64,000 nucleotides of DNA from the NCBI GenBank assembly GCA_031082125.1, contig JAVHLM010000018.1, positions 86,648-150,647 of the forward strand, in the 5' to 3' direction. Position 1 is the stretch's first letter, and every line of letters begins with the position of its first letter. The position numbers were made by a program, and so were the translations under genes. The stretch comes from Candidatus Eremiobacterota bacterium. Lineage in GTDB: Bacteria > Vulcanimicrobiota > CADAWZ01 > Ess09-12. Shown here in pieces: positions 1 to 8,278 of the stretch. The notes below the pieces were generated by a model, which had not been told where the DNA came from, did no database searches, and saw only the letters and a program-made list of their open reading frames with translations.

Positions 1-68
1 CTCCGGGGAGTTCCTTCCGACTTTCGAGAGTTTTTTAAGAGAGGGTTTCCTTCCTGGGTTTTTCGTGG

Positions 69-97
69 TTGCCATACTTTCTCTTTTCTGCTACAAT
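69..97 (+). promoter_or_regulatory. Sigma70-like promoter of the secreted coiled protein
   Basis: TTGCCA at 69-74, a 17-base spacer and TACAAT at 92-97 each match the sigma70 consensus in five of six bases. The predicted transcript start lies near base 104, leaving a leader of about 40 bases that carries the GGGAGGG ribosome site before the ATG at 142. Confidence 0.65.
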
Positions 98-141
98 AAT
101 AGCTCACTAAATTTGCAACTTTTGTTTCAGGGAGGGTCCTT

Positions 142-1026
142 ATGAGAAAAACAGCAGCGGCACTTTTCATTCTTCTGGCACTCATCGCCTTCGGGCAATG
201 GAGCATCCCTGCCTTCGCGGCAGGTGACGACACGGTGGAATTCAAGGGGACAATCGGCGAAGAGCTCAACAAGATCGATGTCGATCAGCTCGTCGATAAA
301 GTTTCGCAGGTCCTTGAAAAATACAAGTGCTCCGACGATGATGTGGCACTCCTCACGGACACCACGGAGGACTTCATCAAGTCCGTCAACGACTACCTGA
401 AGCACCTCAAGGCTGCGGATCCCGACAAGTTCGTCGTTGCGCCCCACGATGCGCTGAGAGAGTTCTGCCTCAAGCTCGAGAGCTTCCTGAAAAAATACAA
501 TGTCACCGTGGAGGACACCCTTCTCGTGGGAGGCTCCCTCACCGATGTGGCGATGAGCATGAAAGAGGATGCGGGTGCCCAGGGCGACACTGCAGGGGAA
601 GGTGCAAAGAACATCGCATCTAAAGAGGAAGTGGACGGCGTTTTCAACCTGCTGCTGGAGTTTTCAAAAAAGCATAAGATCATGGCCGCCGACCTCGTGC
701 CCGTCATTTACCGCATCAGCGATATCGGCCTTACCTTCGTGCAGAACAAGGTGAGCATGAAGAAACTCAAGGAGGCAGGGGGAAGGTGGAGAAAGCGACT
801 CTACGACCTTGGCGTCTCCAAGGAGCAGGCTGACGGCCTCTACGATTCCCTCGTGGCCTTCATTTACAAGTATCACATAAGCCTCAGGGAAATCGTGCGG
901 CTCAACAAGCAGATAAACAAGGCGCTGAAGGCCGGCAAGGAAGAGCAGAAGCAACTGGAGCAGCAGAAGCAGCAGCAGGAGCAGCAGGAGCAGCAGAAAA
1001 AGCCGGAGGAGCAGAAGCAGTCATAG
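142..1026 (+). CDS. Secreted helical protein of unknown function
   Basis: The 294-residue product begins with a classical signal peptide: a basic start (MRKTA), a hydrophobic core and an AFA-A type cleavage site near residue 27. It should therefore leave the cytoplasm. The mature part is rich in Lys, Asp, Glu and Leu and looks largely helical, with no enzyme motif. The last 35 residues are a Gln/Glu/Lys tract built on repeated CAG/GAG codons, probably a flexible or coiled tail. A good ribosome site (GGGAGGG) and a promoter precede the ATG. It converges with the next gene and has no operon partner in view. I do not recognise a family; the function is unknown. Confidence 0.8.
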   Translation: MRKTAAALFILLALIAFGQWSIPAFAAGDDTVEFKGTIGEELNKIDVDQLVDKVSQVLEKYKCSDDDVALLTDTTEDFIKSVNDYLKHLKAADPDKFVVAPHDALREFCLKLESFLKKYNVTVEDTLLVGGSLTDVAMSMKEDAGAQGDTAGEGAKNIASKEEVDGVFNLLLEFSKKHKIMAADLVPVIYRISDIGLTFVQNKVSMKKLKEAGGRWRKRLYDLGVSKEQADGLYDSLVAFIYKYHISLREIVRLNKQINKALKAGKEEQKQLEQQKQQQEQQEQQKKPEEQKQS

Positions 1027-1046
1027 AGCACCGATGAAAGATTGTG

Positions 1047-1349
1047 TCAGGCGAGAAGCTCAGCGGCTTTCTGGCGAATCGTGCCCTCTATCTGGTCCTT
1101 GAAAAGAAAGGCTGCAAAGGGAAGGTCTCCTTTGATATCAACACGGGAGGCCCCGACAATAATGGATCCCGAGATGCCGAAGCCCATGATGTGAAAGCCG
1201 AACCGGCATGAGTGATCATCCCATTGCTCAGAGAGCCTGCTTATCTGGTCGCCATACTCCTTTTTCATCTCCTGGAGGAACTGATGCATCTTCCCAAGTG
1301 CCTCAGCTACAGGGAGTCTGGTATTCAGTGAAACATGAAATCCTGCCAT
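1047..1349 (-). CDS. Polyhydroxyalkanoic acid system family small protein
   Basis: The start is placed at the ATG at 1349, giving 100 residues, because an AGAAGGAG ribosome site lies just before it; a longer reading in the same frame is an unsupported extension. The sequence pattern, with a leading HxL-type motif, an SxQWxDxxCRFGF strand, an IxGxIxVGxxxVDIxGDLPF region and a charged C-terminal helix, fits the PHA_gran_rgn family (polyhydroxyalkanoic acid system proteins), small proteins linked to PHA granules. Its ribosome site sits inside the last codons of the histidine kinase gene upstream, four bases away, so the two are translationally coupled. The family call is by recognition; no PHA synthase gene is in the window to support a PHA role. 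Confidence 0.65.
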   Translation of the reverse strand: MAGFHVSLNTRLPVAEALGKMHQFLQEMKKEYGDQISRLSEQWDDHSCRFGFHIMGFGISGSIIVGASRVDIKGDLPFAAFLFKDQIEGTIRQKAAELLA

Positions 1350-1353
1350 GGCT

Positions 1354-3141
1354 TCACTCCTTCTGGGGCTTGAATGTGACCATGAATTTTGTCCCCGCGT
1401 CCGGGTAGATGCCAAAGGTTCCCTGAATCTGGCTTGCCAGGTCTGATACGAGCTGCAGGCCCAGCGTGGAGGGGTTTTCAAAGTCATAATCGCAAGGAAA
1501 TCCTACACCGTTGTCGCTGACGGCAAGAGTCACCGTTCCATCTTCTGACTGGGAGAGGGCAAGCCGCACTGCTCCCTTTTTCTCACCGGGGAAAGCGTGT
1601 TTCATCGCGTTGGAGAGAAGCTCATGGACTATGAGCCCCAGCGGTATCGCCGTGCTGATGGTGAAAGAAAGGCTCTCGGCTTCCACGGAGAGGGTGACAT
1701 TGCTTCTCCCGTAGGAAGCATTGATAAAAGCCGCAAAGTCCCTGAGATACCCGCTGAAATTCACCAGCGAGAGGCTCTCTGACTTGTAAAGCTTCTCATG
1801 AACAAGGGCCATGGTCTTCACGCGGTTCTGGGCCTCCCTGAAAACCTCTTTCACCGCAGGGTCCTTCAAATTGCCCGCCTGGAGGCTCAGGAGGCTTGAG
1901 ACAACCTGCATGTTGTTTTTCACCCTGTGATGGATCTCCCTGAGGAGGACCTCCTTCTCTCTCAATGATGACCTTATCTGCTCCTCGGACTGCTTTCTCT
2001 CGGTGATGTCATCAGAGATGCCCAGCAGAAACCGGGGCCTGCCTTCCTTATCAATTATGGGGATCTTCTTGGTGTGGAGAATTCTTTCGCCTTTGTTCCG
2101 TGTATGGATCTTTTCCTCGGGAATGTCGAGGAGCTGCCCGCCGGCAAGAACCGCCCTGTCCTTTTCCACGAAGAAATCGGCTTCCTCCCGGGGAAAGAAA
2201 TCATAGTCATTCTTCCCGTAAAGATCGTTTCTCTCATAGCCGAGAAGCTCCTCGCCCGCCTTGTTGAAACGCACGAAGCGGAGCTCCCTGGCGTCTTTCA
2301 CGAACAGCATGTCGGGAATATTTTCAACGACGCTCTCCAGAAACTCCTCGCTCTCAATGAGAGCCCTCTCCGCTATCTTGCGCTCCGTAATATCCTGCAG
2401 GATGGCGGTGAAATAACCGACAGCTCCATCCTTCTCCCGTACGCATCGCACCGCCAGATCCACATGCACGGTCTCTCCGTCATGGCGTATAAAGCGCTTG
2501 TAAAGGGAATACCAGTCAATTTCACCGGCCAGCAGGCGGTTGAACTGCTCCACATCAGCAGAGAGATCATCGGGGTGCGTCAGCTCGGCCCAGGTGAGGC
2601 TGCAGAGCTCTTCCCTGGAGTAGCCCAGCATCTCACAAAGGCGGTCATTCACTTCGAGCCAGCCTTTTTGCGGCGACGTAATGGCAATGCCGAGAAGAGG
2701 AAGCTGGAAGTAGCTCGCGAAGCGGGCCTCACCCTCCTTTATCCTCTTTTCCTGCTGTACAGAGAGATCTTCAAGCTTTTTCCTGTGCAGGGCCATCTGG
2801 ATTGCAAGGGAGACCTTCTCCTTGTGAAAGGGCTTTTCTATGAGCCCGTGGCAGGCTTCGGCGTTTACCCTGCCAAAGGCCTCTCCATTGCTGGAAGCGG
2901 CAAGAAATATGACGGGAATGCAATACCCCGCCGCGAGCTGAAGGGCAGCCCCGGCTTTGTCGAGATCACCGCTCATCTCGATACCGGCAAGAATCACGTC
3001 GGGCATGAGCTCTGCCGCCTTCGCCGCCAGCTCTCCCGGTGAAAAGACCGGCAAAGCAACGTCATATCCCATGGCCCTGAGGAGCGACTCCAGGGACCGG
3101 GCTTCAGAGGCATCGCTTTCTGCAATCAATATTCTTGTCAT
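1354..3141 (-). CDS. Receiver-PAS-PAS histidine kinase (HisKA_2 type) with degenerate receiver
   Basis: The 595-residue cytosolic kinase has an N-terminal receiver domain (about 1-120), two PAS/PAC domains (about 140-255 and 265-385), a HisKA_2 dimerisation helix with the HHRVKNN box (phospho-acceptor probably H404) and a HATPase_c domain with the N box at N511 and a DNGVGF G1 box at D543. No membrane segment is visible, so it should sense a cytosolic signal through PAS. The receiver is odd: the phospho-acceptor Asp position is Gly53 and the switch Thr position is Ala81, while the Lys103 of the EKPF motif remains. Autophosphorylation is expected, but the N-terminal receiver probably cannot be phosphorylated. 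No separate response regulator is adjacent; the downstream partner is the PHA-type small protein. Confidence 0.9.
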   Translation of the reverse strand: MTRILIAESDASEARSLESLLRAMGYDVALPVFSPGELAAKAAELMPDVILAGIEMSGDLDKAGAALQLAAGYCIPVIFLAASSNGEAFGRVNAEACHGLIEKPFHKEKVSLAIQMALHRKKLEDLSVQQEKRIKEGEARFASYFQLPLLGIAITSPQKGWLEVNDRLCEMLGYSREELCSLTWAELTHPDDLSADVEQFNRLLAGEIDWYSLYKRFIRHDGETVHVDLAVRCVREKDGAVGYFTAILQDITERKIAERALIESEEFLESVVENIPDMLFVKDARELRFVRFNKAGEELLGYERNDLYGKNDYDFFPREEADFFVEKDRAVLAGGQLLDIPEEKIHTRNKGERILHTKKIPIIDKEGRPRFLLGISDDITERKQSEEQIRSSLREKEVLLREIHHRVKNNMQVVSSLLSLQAGNLKDPAVKEVFREAQNRVKTMALVHEKLYKSESLSLVNFSGYLRDFAAFINASYGRSNVTLSVEAESLSFTISTAIPLGLIVHELLSNAMKHAFPGEKKGAVRLALSQSEDGTVTLAVSDNGVGFPCDYDFENPSTLGLQLVSDLASQIQGTFGIYPDAGTKFMVTFKPQKE

Positions 3142-3266
3142 ACCTTTTGCCCTTCACCTTTTTAAAGCGCCCGCCCCCCTATTCCATCCTTCTCACCACA
3201 GGAGCAATCATCCTTCATGAAATCGGAAGTTTTCACTTTATTCTGAAGGGTCCGGGATGTCAGGGG

Positions 3267-3295
3267 TTTACCTTGGGAGAAATACTATATATAAC
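3267..3295 (+). promoter_or_regulatory. Putative promoter of the MshEN-DUF4419 gene
   Basis: TTTACC at 3267-3272, a 17-base spacer and TATAAC at 3290-3295 resemble a sigma70 promoter. It lies within the 193-base divergent gap between the histidine kinase and the MshEN-DUF4419 gene. Its position argues against an upstream start at 3257. Confidence 0.45.
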
Positions 3296-3334
3296 GTCTT
3301 CAGAGGCAAAAATCTCCTGGAGGAGGAAATGACC

Positions 3335-4909
3335 ATGAATCCTGAGGCAGATATCGGCATTATGCTCCTGGAGCAGGGCTTTATCACCGCAAGGCAGTAT
3401 GAGCGCGCCCGCCACCATGCGAAAAGAAGCCGGGTAAGCCTCCAGGAGGCGATACTTGAGATGGGCCTTCTGTCCACAGAGGAAATCGATGAGGCCGAGG
3501 CGCGGAGCATGGGGCTGGAATATCTTTCCCTTGAAGAATATCAGGCCGATACCGCCCTCTCGAAGGTGCTGCCAAGGGACATTGCCGATCTCTATAACGT
3601 GGTTCCCCTCTCGCTCCACAAAGGGGTGCTGAAGGTGGCGATGCCCTTCCCCGGCAATCCCTTCGTCATCGATGAAATCGAGCGCCTCACATGGCTTGCC
3701 GTGAATCCTGTAATCTCCGCTGCAGAGGAAATTGAGAAGGCACTGATAAAGCTCTACGGGGAAAAAAGCAAGGCTCCCGTTCCCCCCGCCGATCATGCAC
3801 GCCTCATATGGGCGGCACCCCGGGACTCCAGTGAAAGGAATATCGAGAGAAGGGAGTGGAAGGACGTTCCTTCCGTCACCTTCACCGTGGCCGACGTGGA
3901 AATGGCAACGAAGCCGCTGGGAGAACGCCGCACGATCGACCTGCTCAGGATGCAGTATCCGGACCTGGAGGCCTGCGCCGACTATTTCCATCCTGTCGTC
4001 TGCTCCGGCCACGTGAACGTCCTTCTCCATGCCGTCTATCTCGCCTTCGTGGAGCACCGCCCCCTTGTGCTCTCACCCGATATGATATGGCTTTCCATAA
4101 TCCAGGGACTCTCACAGCATGTCAACAGGGATCCTGAAGCGGCGCGGTGCCACTTCGTGAAGCACCGGGGGCAGATGGAACTCATAGTAAGGCGGGATGA
4201 TTTCTGCATGGGGTCTCTTGAAAACCCATGGGAGGATGTCTTCAGCGAGTTCAGCAGGCAGATACGGAGCCACCTGAACGAGGAGATGAGGGACTTTCTC
4301 GTCTGCACTTTCAGCACCACGGGCAGGATGGAGCGCGCGGCCTTTGAGGTCGCCCTGATGGACTGCGTGCAGTCCTTCTTCCGCTACACCTTCTGCTGCC
4401 TCTGCGGCATTCCCTCCGTCACCCTCGAGGGCACTGCCGCTGACTGGCTTGAAATAAGGAACAGGTTCGATACCTTCAGGAGATTCGGCCTGGATTTGTG
4501 GGTAGAGAAGCTCCTTCCCGTGCTGGATCATTTTGTGAGGGCATCGCAGGGCGATGTAGACCGGGGCTTCTGGAGAAACATCTACCAGCGCCACCGGAGC
4601 GAGTCTGACGGCTACGGCAATGCAATCGAGACCTTCAGCGGGTGGATCGGCTCCTTCTTCCCCTATATCGAAGGCAAAAAGGAAAACCCCCTTCTCACAT
4701 GGCATGATCCTGATCCCTCAGAAACCGGCATCACCATTGATTCTTTCCCCCTTTCCCTTTCAAAGGCCCCGGTGAAGTGTGTCCTCAGCGGTTACACGGG
4801 AAAGATGGAGTTTCTCGCGGGGATGGTTGCCATTGAACAGCACCCTGAAACCTGGGCTCTCAGGCCGAGGATTGGATGGCTCGTGAACCACGTTGAGCCT
4901 GCACTATAG
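3335..4909 (+). CDS. MshEN (T2SS ATPase N-terminal) domain fused to DUF4419
   Basis: The start is set at the ATG at 3335 because a GGAGGAGG ribosome site ends eight bases before it; this gives 524 residues. Residues about 4-140 match the MshEN / T2SSE_N fold found at the front of GspE, PilB and MshE ATPases: a GxxLLexGxIT opening, a second EMGLL repeat and the region around VLPRDIADLYNVVPL. MshEN domains often bind cyclic di-GMP. There is no ATPase. From about residue 180 to 515 the protein matches DUF4419, with HPVVCSG, LVLSPDMIWLSIIQGLSQHVN and a later FSGWIxSFFPY region. DUF4419 has no assigned function. No signal peptide or membrane segment is seen. It stands alone between divergent and convergent neighbours. 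A nucleotide-sensing control role is inference. Confidence 0.8.
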   Translation: MNPEADIGIMLLEQGFITARQYERARHHAKRSRVSLQEAILEMGLLSTEEIDEAEARSMGLEYLSLEEYQADTALSKVLPRDIADLYNVVPLSLHKGVLKVAMPFPGNPFVIDEIERLTWLAVNPVISAAEEIEKALIKLYGEKSKAPVPPADHARLIWAAPRDSSERNIERREWKDVPSVTFTVADVEMATKPLGERRTIDLLRMQYPDLEACADYFHPVVCSGHVNVLLHAVYLAFVEHRPLVLSPDMIWLSIIQGLSQHVNRDPEAARCHFVKHRGQMELIVRRDDFCMGSLENPWEDVFSEFSRQIRSHLNEEMRDFLVCTFSTTGRMERAAFEVALMDCVQSFFRYTFCCLCGIPSVTLEGTAADWLEIRNRFDTFRRFGLDLWVEKLLPVLDHFVRASQGDVDRGFWRNIYQRHRSESDGYGNAIETFSGWIGSFFPYIEGKKENPLLTWHDPDPSETGITIDSFPLSLSKAPVKCVLSGYTGKMEFLAGMVAIEQHPETWALRPRIGWLVNHVEPAL

Positions 4910-4922
4910 CTCCAGGGCCATT

Positions 4923-6944
4923 TCAGCGCTCCACGGCACCCTCTATCCTCAAAAGAAGGGGATCCGCCGTCGATCCCCCCGAGGCGCGGAGGCGCTCCAG
5001 CTCCTCCCTGGCGCTCCGGTAATCCTCCCGGCCCGCGAATATGAGGGCCCTTGCTTCATAGGCGGGGTAAGCCTTCGGATTTACTCTTATTATCTCTTCA
5101 TAGCATGCAAGCGCTTTCTCAAGCCTTCCCGTTTCACGGTAAAGGCTCGCCAGCGTGTAGCGAGCTTTTTCGGCAACGGCAGGGTCATCACCGACAGCCA
5201 TCGTGAGGTCCTTTTCCGCTGCCTCAGTATCGCCGCCCTTCCAGCAGAACTCTCCCCGCATGAGGTAAATGAGAGGCTGGGATCCGCCCCTCCTGAGGGC
5301 CTCGGTCATGCTCTCCCGGGCTTTCCTGTAATCCTTTCTTTTCCCGTAAAGAAGGCCCTCCCTGAAAGCGGCGGCTGGCGGGCCGAATCCGAGGGCCACG
5401 GCGCGGCCATAGTCCGCCAGGGCTTCGTCTTCGTCGCCAAGCTTTTCATGGCACACTCCCCTGTTGAAGTAATGGGCGGCAGAGGAGGGGCTCAGGCTTA
5501 CCGCCCTGTCCAGGTCCGCCAGGGCGTCACGGCAGGCTCCCCTGGCAAAGAGAATCCTGGCCCTGTCTGCATGGGCCGTATCGCTCCGGACACCCATTGC
5601 GATGACCCTGTTGAGATCGTCCAGTGCCCCGTCGAAATCGCCCTTCCTGATGAGGGCCTCGGAGCGGTTCAGGTAGCCCACGGCCTCGCCGGGATTCTTG
5701 GCGATAAGGTCGCTGAAAAGGGTTACAGGGTCGGCCCAGGTGCGGCAGCGCTCCCTTGTCGCTGACGAAGAGGCGACGGCCGCTGCGAGCAGCAGGAGCA
5801 CCAGGACCGTTCTCTGGGGCCTGCCTGACCTCTCCCACAGCAAAGCCCCTCCTTCAGCAACTATAAAGAGAAGGCCGATGAAGGGAATGTAGGTGTAACG
5901 ATCGGCGGCGATGCCGGGCGGGATAGGCGTCAGTTGGAGAACCGGCACCAGGGTGAGCACAAAGAAGAGGAAGCCGAAAGGCACTTTGCCCGTGTACCTC
6001 CCTGCCAGCGCCACCGAAGAGGCGATGCAGAGAAAGATGAGGGTCCCGTGGAGAAAGAGGGAAGGGAATGTGGTGCCTTCAGGATAGGGATAGACGCACA
6101 TAAGGTTCACCGGGGCGATGAATTTTCCGAGATAGAAAACCACAAGGGAACAGGCTACCTGGAGCTTCTGAAGGATGCCGAGCCCGGTGCCGGCGCCGGC
6201 GCTCCTGGGCCAGATATGAAATATGACGAGGAAGGCGAAATAGATAAGATCCATGAGGATAAATGGCACCTTTTCCCGGAAGCTTGAGGCAGAGAACTTC
6301 CGCTTCTGGAGATAGTCAAAAAGAAAAAGAATGGCCGGTAAGGTGAGCGCCATGGGCTTGGCAAGGAGCGACAGCAGAAAGAGAGCCAGGGAAAGGAAGA
6401 GATGCGCCTGCTTCCCCCCGCCCCGCCAGAGGAGCCAGGCGATAAGAGAAGCAAGATAGAAAAAAGCATAAAGCACATCCTTCCTCTCGGAGATCCATGC
6501 CACTGACTCCACATGGAGCGGGTGGATGCCGAAGAAAAGGGCCGCGATAAAAGAAACAAGTGGCTTCCGGGAAAGGATGAGAATGAGCCAGTACACCAGC
6601 ATGCAGTTCAGGAGATGGAGCACGAGGTTGCCTGCATGGTACCCCCCCGCGTTTTCCCCGTAGAAGGGATACTCAAGGGCAAAGGACAGGATAGTAAGGG
6701 GCGTGTATAGGGACTTTGAGAATGAGAGGGCAAAGGAGCCCGGGGAATCAGCAGGATTGAAGATGTCGGCGGCACTCTGCCAGGTAAGGCGTTGCACCGC
6801 CTCGTTGTGCACCACGTAGTCAAAATCATCCCATACAAAGCCGTTTTCAAGAACCGGGAGGAATGAAAAGGCGGTGACTGCGACTACCACGCAGGCGAAG
6901 ACGAGGTTGATTCTCCTCCATTCCATACCTAGGGGTTCTTTCAT
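4923..6944 (-). CDS. Polytopic GT-C-like membrane protein with C-terminal TPR repeats
   Basis: The 673-residue product has about ten hydrophobic segments in its first 400 residues, with an FVWDDFDYV acidic motif after the first segment and an IHPLHVESVAWISERKD loop. That arrangement is typical of GT-C glycosyltransferases related to the TMTC O-mannosyltransferases and bacterial PMT_2-like proteins. From about residue 420 to 660 it carries six or so TPR repeats rich in the AxxDLxRAI pattern. Such proteins are thought to glycosylate or assemble proteins in the envelope using a lipid-linked sugar. It converges with the DUF4419 gene 13 bases away. The ribosome site for the ATG at 6944 is weak; an ATG at 6926 is possible. 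Substrate and acceptor cannot be read from the sequence. Confidence 0.8.
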   Translation of the reverse strand: MKEPLGMEWRRINLVFACVVVAVTAFSFLPVLENGFVWDDFDYVVHNEAVQRLTWQSAADIFNPADSPGSFALSFSKSLYTPLTILSFALEYPFYGENAGGYHAGNLVLHLLNCMLVYWLILILSRKPLVSFIAALFFGIHPLHVESVAWISERKDVLYAFFYLASLIAWLLWRGGGKQAHLFLSLALFLLSLLAKPMALTLPAILFLFDYLQKRKFSASSFREKVPFILMDLIYFAFLVIFHIWPRSAGAGTGLGILQKLQVACSLVVFYLGKFIAPVNLMCVYPYPEGTTFPSLFLHGTLIFLCIASSVALAGRYTGKVPFGFLFFVLTLVPVLQLTPIPPGIAADRYTYIPFIGLLFIVAEGGALLWERSGRPQRTVLVLLLLAAAVASSSATRERCRTWADPVTLFSDLIAKNPGEAVGYLNRSEALIRKGDFDGALDDLNRVIAMGVRSDTAHADRARILFARGACRDALADLDRAVSLSPSSAAHYFNRGVCHEKLGDEDEALADYGRAVALGFGPPAAAFREGLLYGKRKDYRKARESMTEALRRGGSQPLIYLMRGEFCWKGGDTEAAEKDLTMAVGDDPAVAEKARYTLASLYRETGRLEKALACYEEIIRVNPKAYPAYEARALIFAGREDYRSAREELERLRASGGSTADPLLLRIEGAVER

Positions 6945-7079
6945 CTTTCAAGGTTATCCTTCAGGGTGAGACAGCCTGGAATGCAGTATTTACGGGGGCA
7001 TGAAGGGAGAAGGCGCCTTGAGGAGAAACTCATGGGGAGCCCCTTTATAAAATCCCCCTCACAGGAAAGGAGAGAAAGA

Positions 7080-7649
7080 ATGACTGATGAAGAAAAAGAA
7101 AAAATTTTCGTGGAGCTGGTGAAGTACAGCTGGGACCGCTACAACGAGATCTTCAGCAACCAGAAGCTCGATGAGATCTTTCTGGGATCCGTCATCACGT
7201 CGAACGTGAAGCGCGGCTATTCCCTCATCGATCTCAACTCCGACGGAGTGAACCATTTCCTCCGCTTTGAGAACCTCACTGATAAGACACGCCTCATCTT
7301 CCGCCTCAACAACCTCTCGGAGGATCTCACGGTGGCCAAGGTCCAGGGCCACATGGCCGACGTGGTCATCGGCTACGGCGAGAAGGTCTCCGACATCGGG
7401 GCAGTGTGGAACACCTTCAAGGCGGAAATCAAGAGCACCTTCATCATCAACAAGGAGCCCGGCGTCATCACCTGCGACGCCGACCTCACGGGCGGCTACA
7501 TTTATGCCCAGATCCCTCTCATCTTCAACCTGGACCTCTATATCAAGCACACCTACCATGTCAACATTGACCTCCTCAACAGCCATATCGACGCGACGGT
7601 GCACTCCCTCAAGAAGTACCTTGACGGGCGCCTCGCCATCAAGGTGTAA
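7080..7649 (+). CDS. Cytosolic protein of unknown function, first of a pair
   Basis: The ATG at 7080 is chosen because AAGGAGAG lies seven bases upstream, giving 189 residues; a longer frame back to 6966 has no ribosome site. The protein starts acidic and charged (TDEEKEKIF) and continues as an alternating alpha/beta protein ending in a helix around residue 170. No signal peptide, membrane segment or catalytic motif is visible. It is followed after 17 bases by a gene for a protein of nearly equal length with a similar strand-rich middle and helical end, so the two probably form an operon and perhaps a complex. I do not recognise the family; a chaperone-like or YbjN-like fold is only a guess. 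Confidence 0.7.
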   Translation: MTDEEKEKIFVELVKYSWDRYNEIFSNQKLDEIFLGSVITSNVKRGYSLIDLNSDGVNHFLRFENLTDKTRLIFRLNNLSEDLTVAKVQGHMADVVIGYGEKVSDIGAVWNTFKAEIKSTFIINKEPGVITCDADLTGGYIYAQIPLIFNLDLYIKHTYHVNIDLLNSHIDATVHSLKKYLDGRLAIKV

Positions 7650-7666
7650 AAGAAAGGAGCCATGAA

Positions 7667-8233
7667 ATGGGCATATTCTCTTTTATCTCAAATTTTTCCC
7701 ATCACCAGGAGATTCTGGAAAGCAAGGACGAGATAATGATGGGAGAGATTATCACGGCGATGACAGAAATGGGCTACCCCGTAATCGGCATCATGTCGAA
7801 CAGTGATTTCCAGCAGATCCGCTTCAAGACCGTCGGCGACGAGGTCCTCTACTCCATCATAATCACCCTCGACCGCAAGACAGGCGGCCTTGCCTCCAAG
7901 GTCGTGGGAAACATAGCCACCCTCACCTTCCAGGCCGAGGTGAAGAACTTCCTTGCCGATCCCGACGACCTTATCCACATGTTCAGCACCGATATCAAGA
8001 ATATCCTGAAAATCCCCCTTCTCGGCGACATCAAGATAAACCACGAGCTTAACTCCATCTTCGCCACCAAGAAGAATGTCATCCAGATAGACACCTTTCT
8101 CGACGGCACTTCCACGGCCGAACGAGATCAGCTCAAGAGAACCATCACCGATGCAATGACAGTCCTCAAGGACAAGCTGGCCCAGTACAAGAAAAAGTCA
8201 TCCATTGAGCCCGGGGCGGGGGTGGCCAACTAG
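7667..8233 (+). CDS. Cytosolic protein of unknown function, second of a pair
   Basis: The 188-residue product follows the previous gene by 17 bases, with an AAAGGAG ribosome site ahead of the ATG. It has an N-terminal helical part with a possible amphipathic stretch, a middle of beta strands (QQIRFKTVGDEVLYSIIITLD) and a C-terminal helix rich in Lys. It shares overall layout with its neighbour but little direct sequence identity by eye, so they could be distant paralogues. No catalytic residues or targeting signal are seen. A hairpin terminator follows. Function unknown. Confidence 0.7.
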   Translation: MGIFSFISNFSHHQEILESKDEIMMGEIITAMTEMGYPVIGIMSNSDFQQIRFKTVGDEVLYSIIITLDRKTGGLASKVVGNIATLTFQAEVKNFLADPDDLIHMFSTDIKNILKIPLLGDIKINHELNSIFATKKNVIQIDTFLDGTSTAERDQLKRTITDAMTVLKDKLAQYKKKSSIEPGAGVAN

Positions 8234-8240
8234 CGGTGAT

Positions 8241-8278
8241 AAAAGGGGCCCCTTCCCGGGACACCGGGGGGGGCTTTT
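8241..8278. terminator. Probable bidirectional terminator between convergent genes
   Basis: The sequence AAAAG at 8241 and CTTTT at 8274-8278 flank a G/C-rich inverted repeat whose core is CCCGG-GACA-CCGGG. The stem is imperfect but has an A-rich start and a T-rich end, as expected for a terminator that serves both the unknown-protein pair and the isoaspartyl dipeptidase gene. Confidence 0.55.

Noticed and set aside
960-1023. CAG/GAG repeat tract as a possible tandem repeat or CRISPR-like element
   Set aside because: It is the coding sequence of a Gln/Glu-rich protein tail; there are no spacers and no regular repeat unit.
2074-3042. 322-codon open frame on the plus strand
   Set aside because: It lies antisense within the histidine kinase gene, whose domains are clear. 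No ribosome site or family match.
4893-5765. 290-codon open frame on the plus strand
   Set aside because: Antisense to the TPR region of the membrane protein; the TPR periodicity is real and this frame is its shadow.
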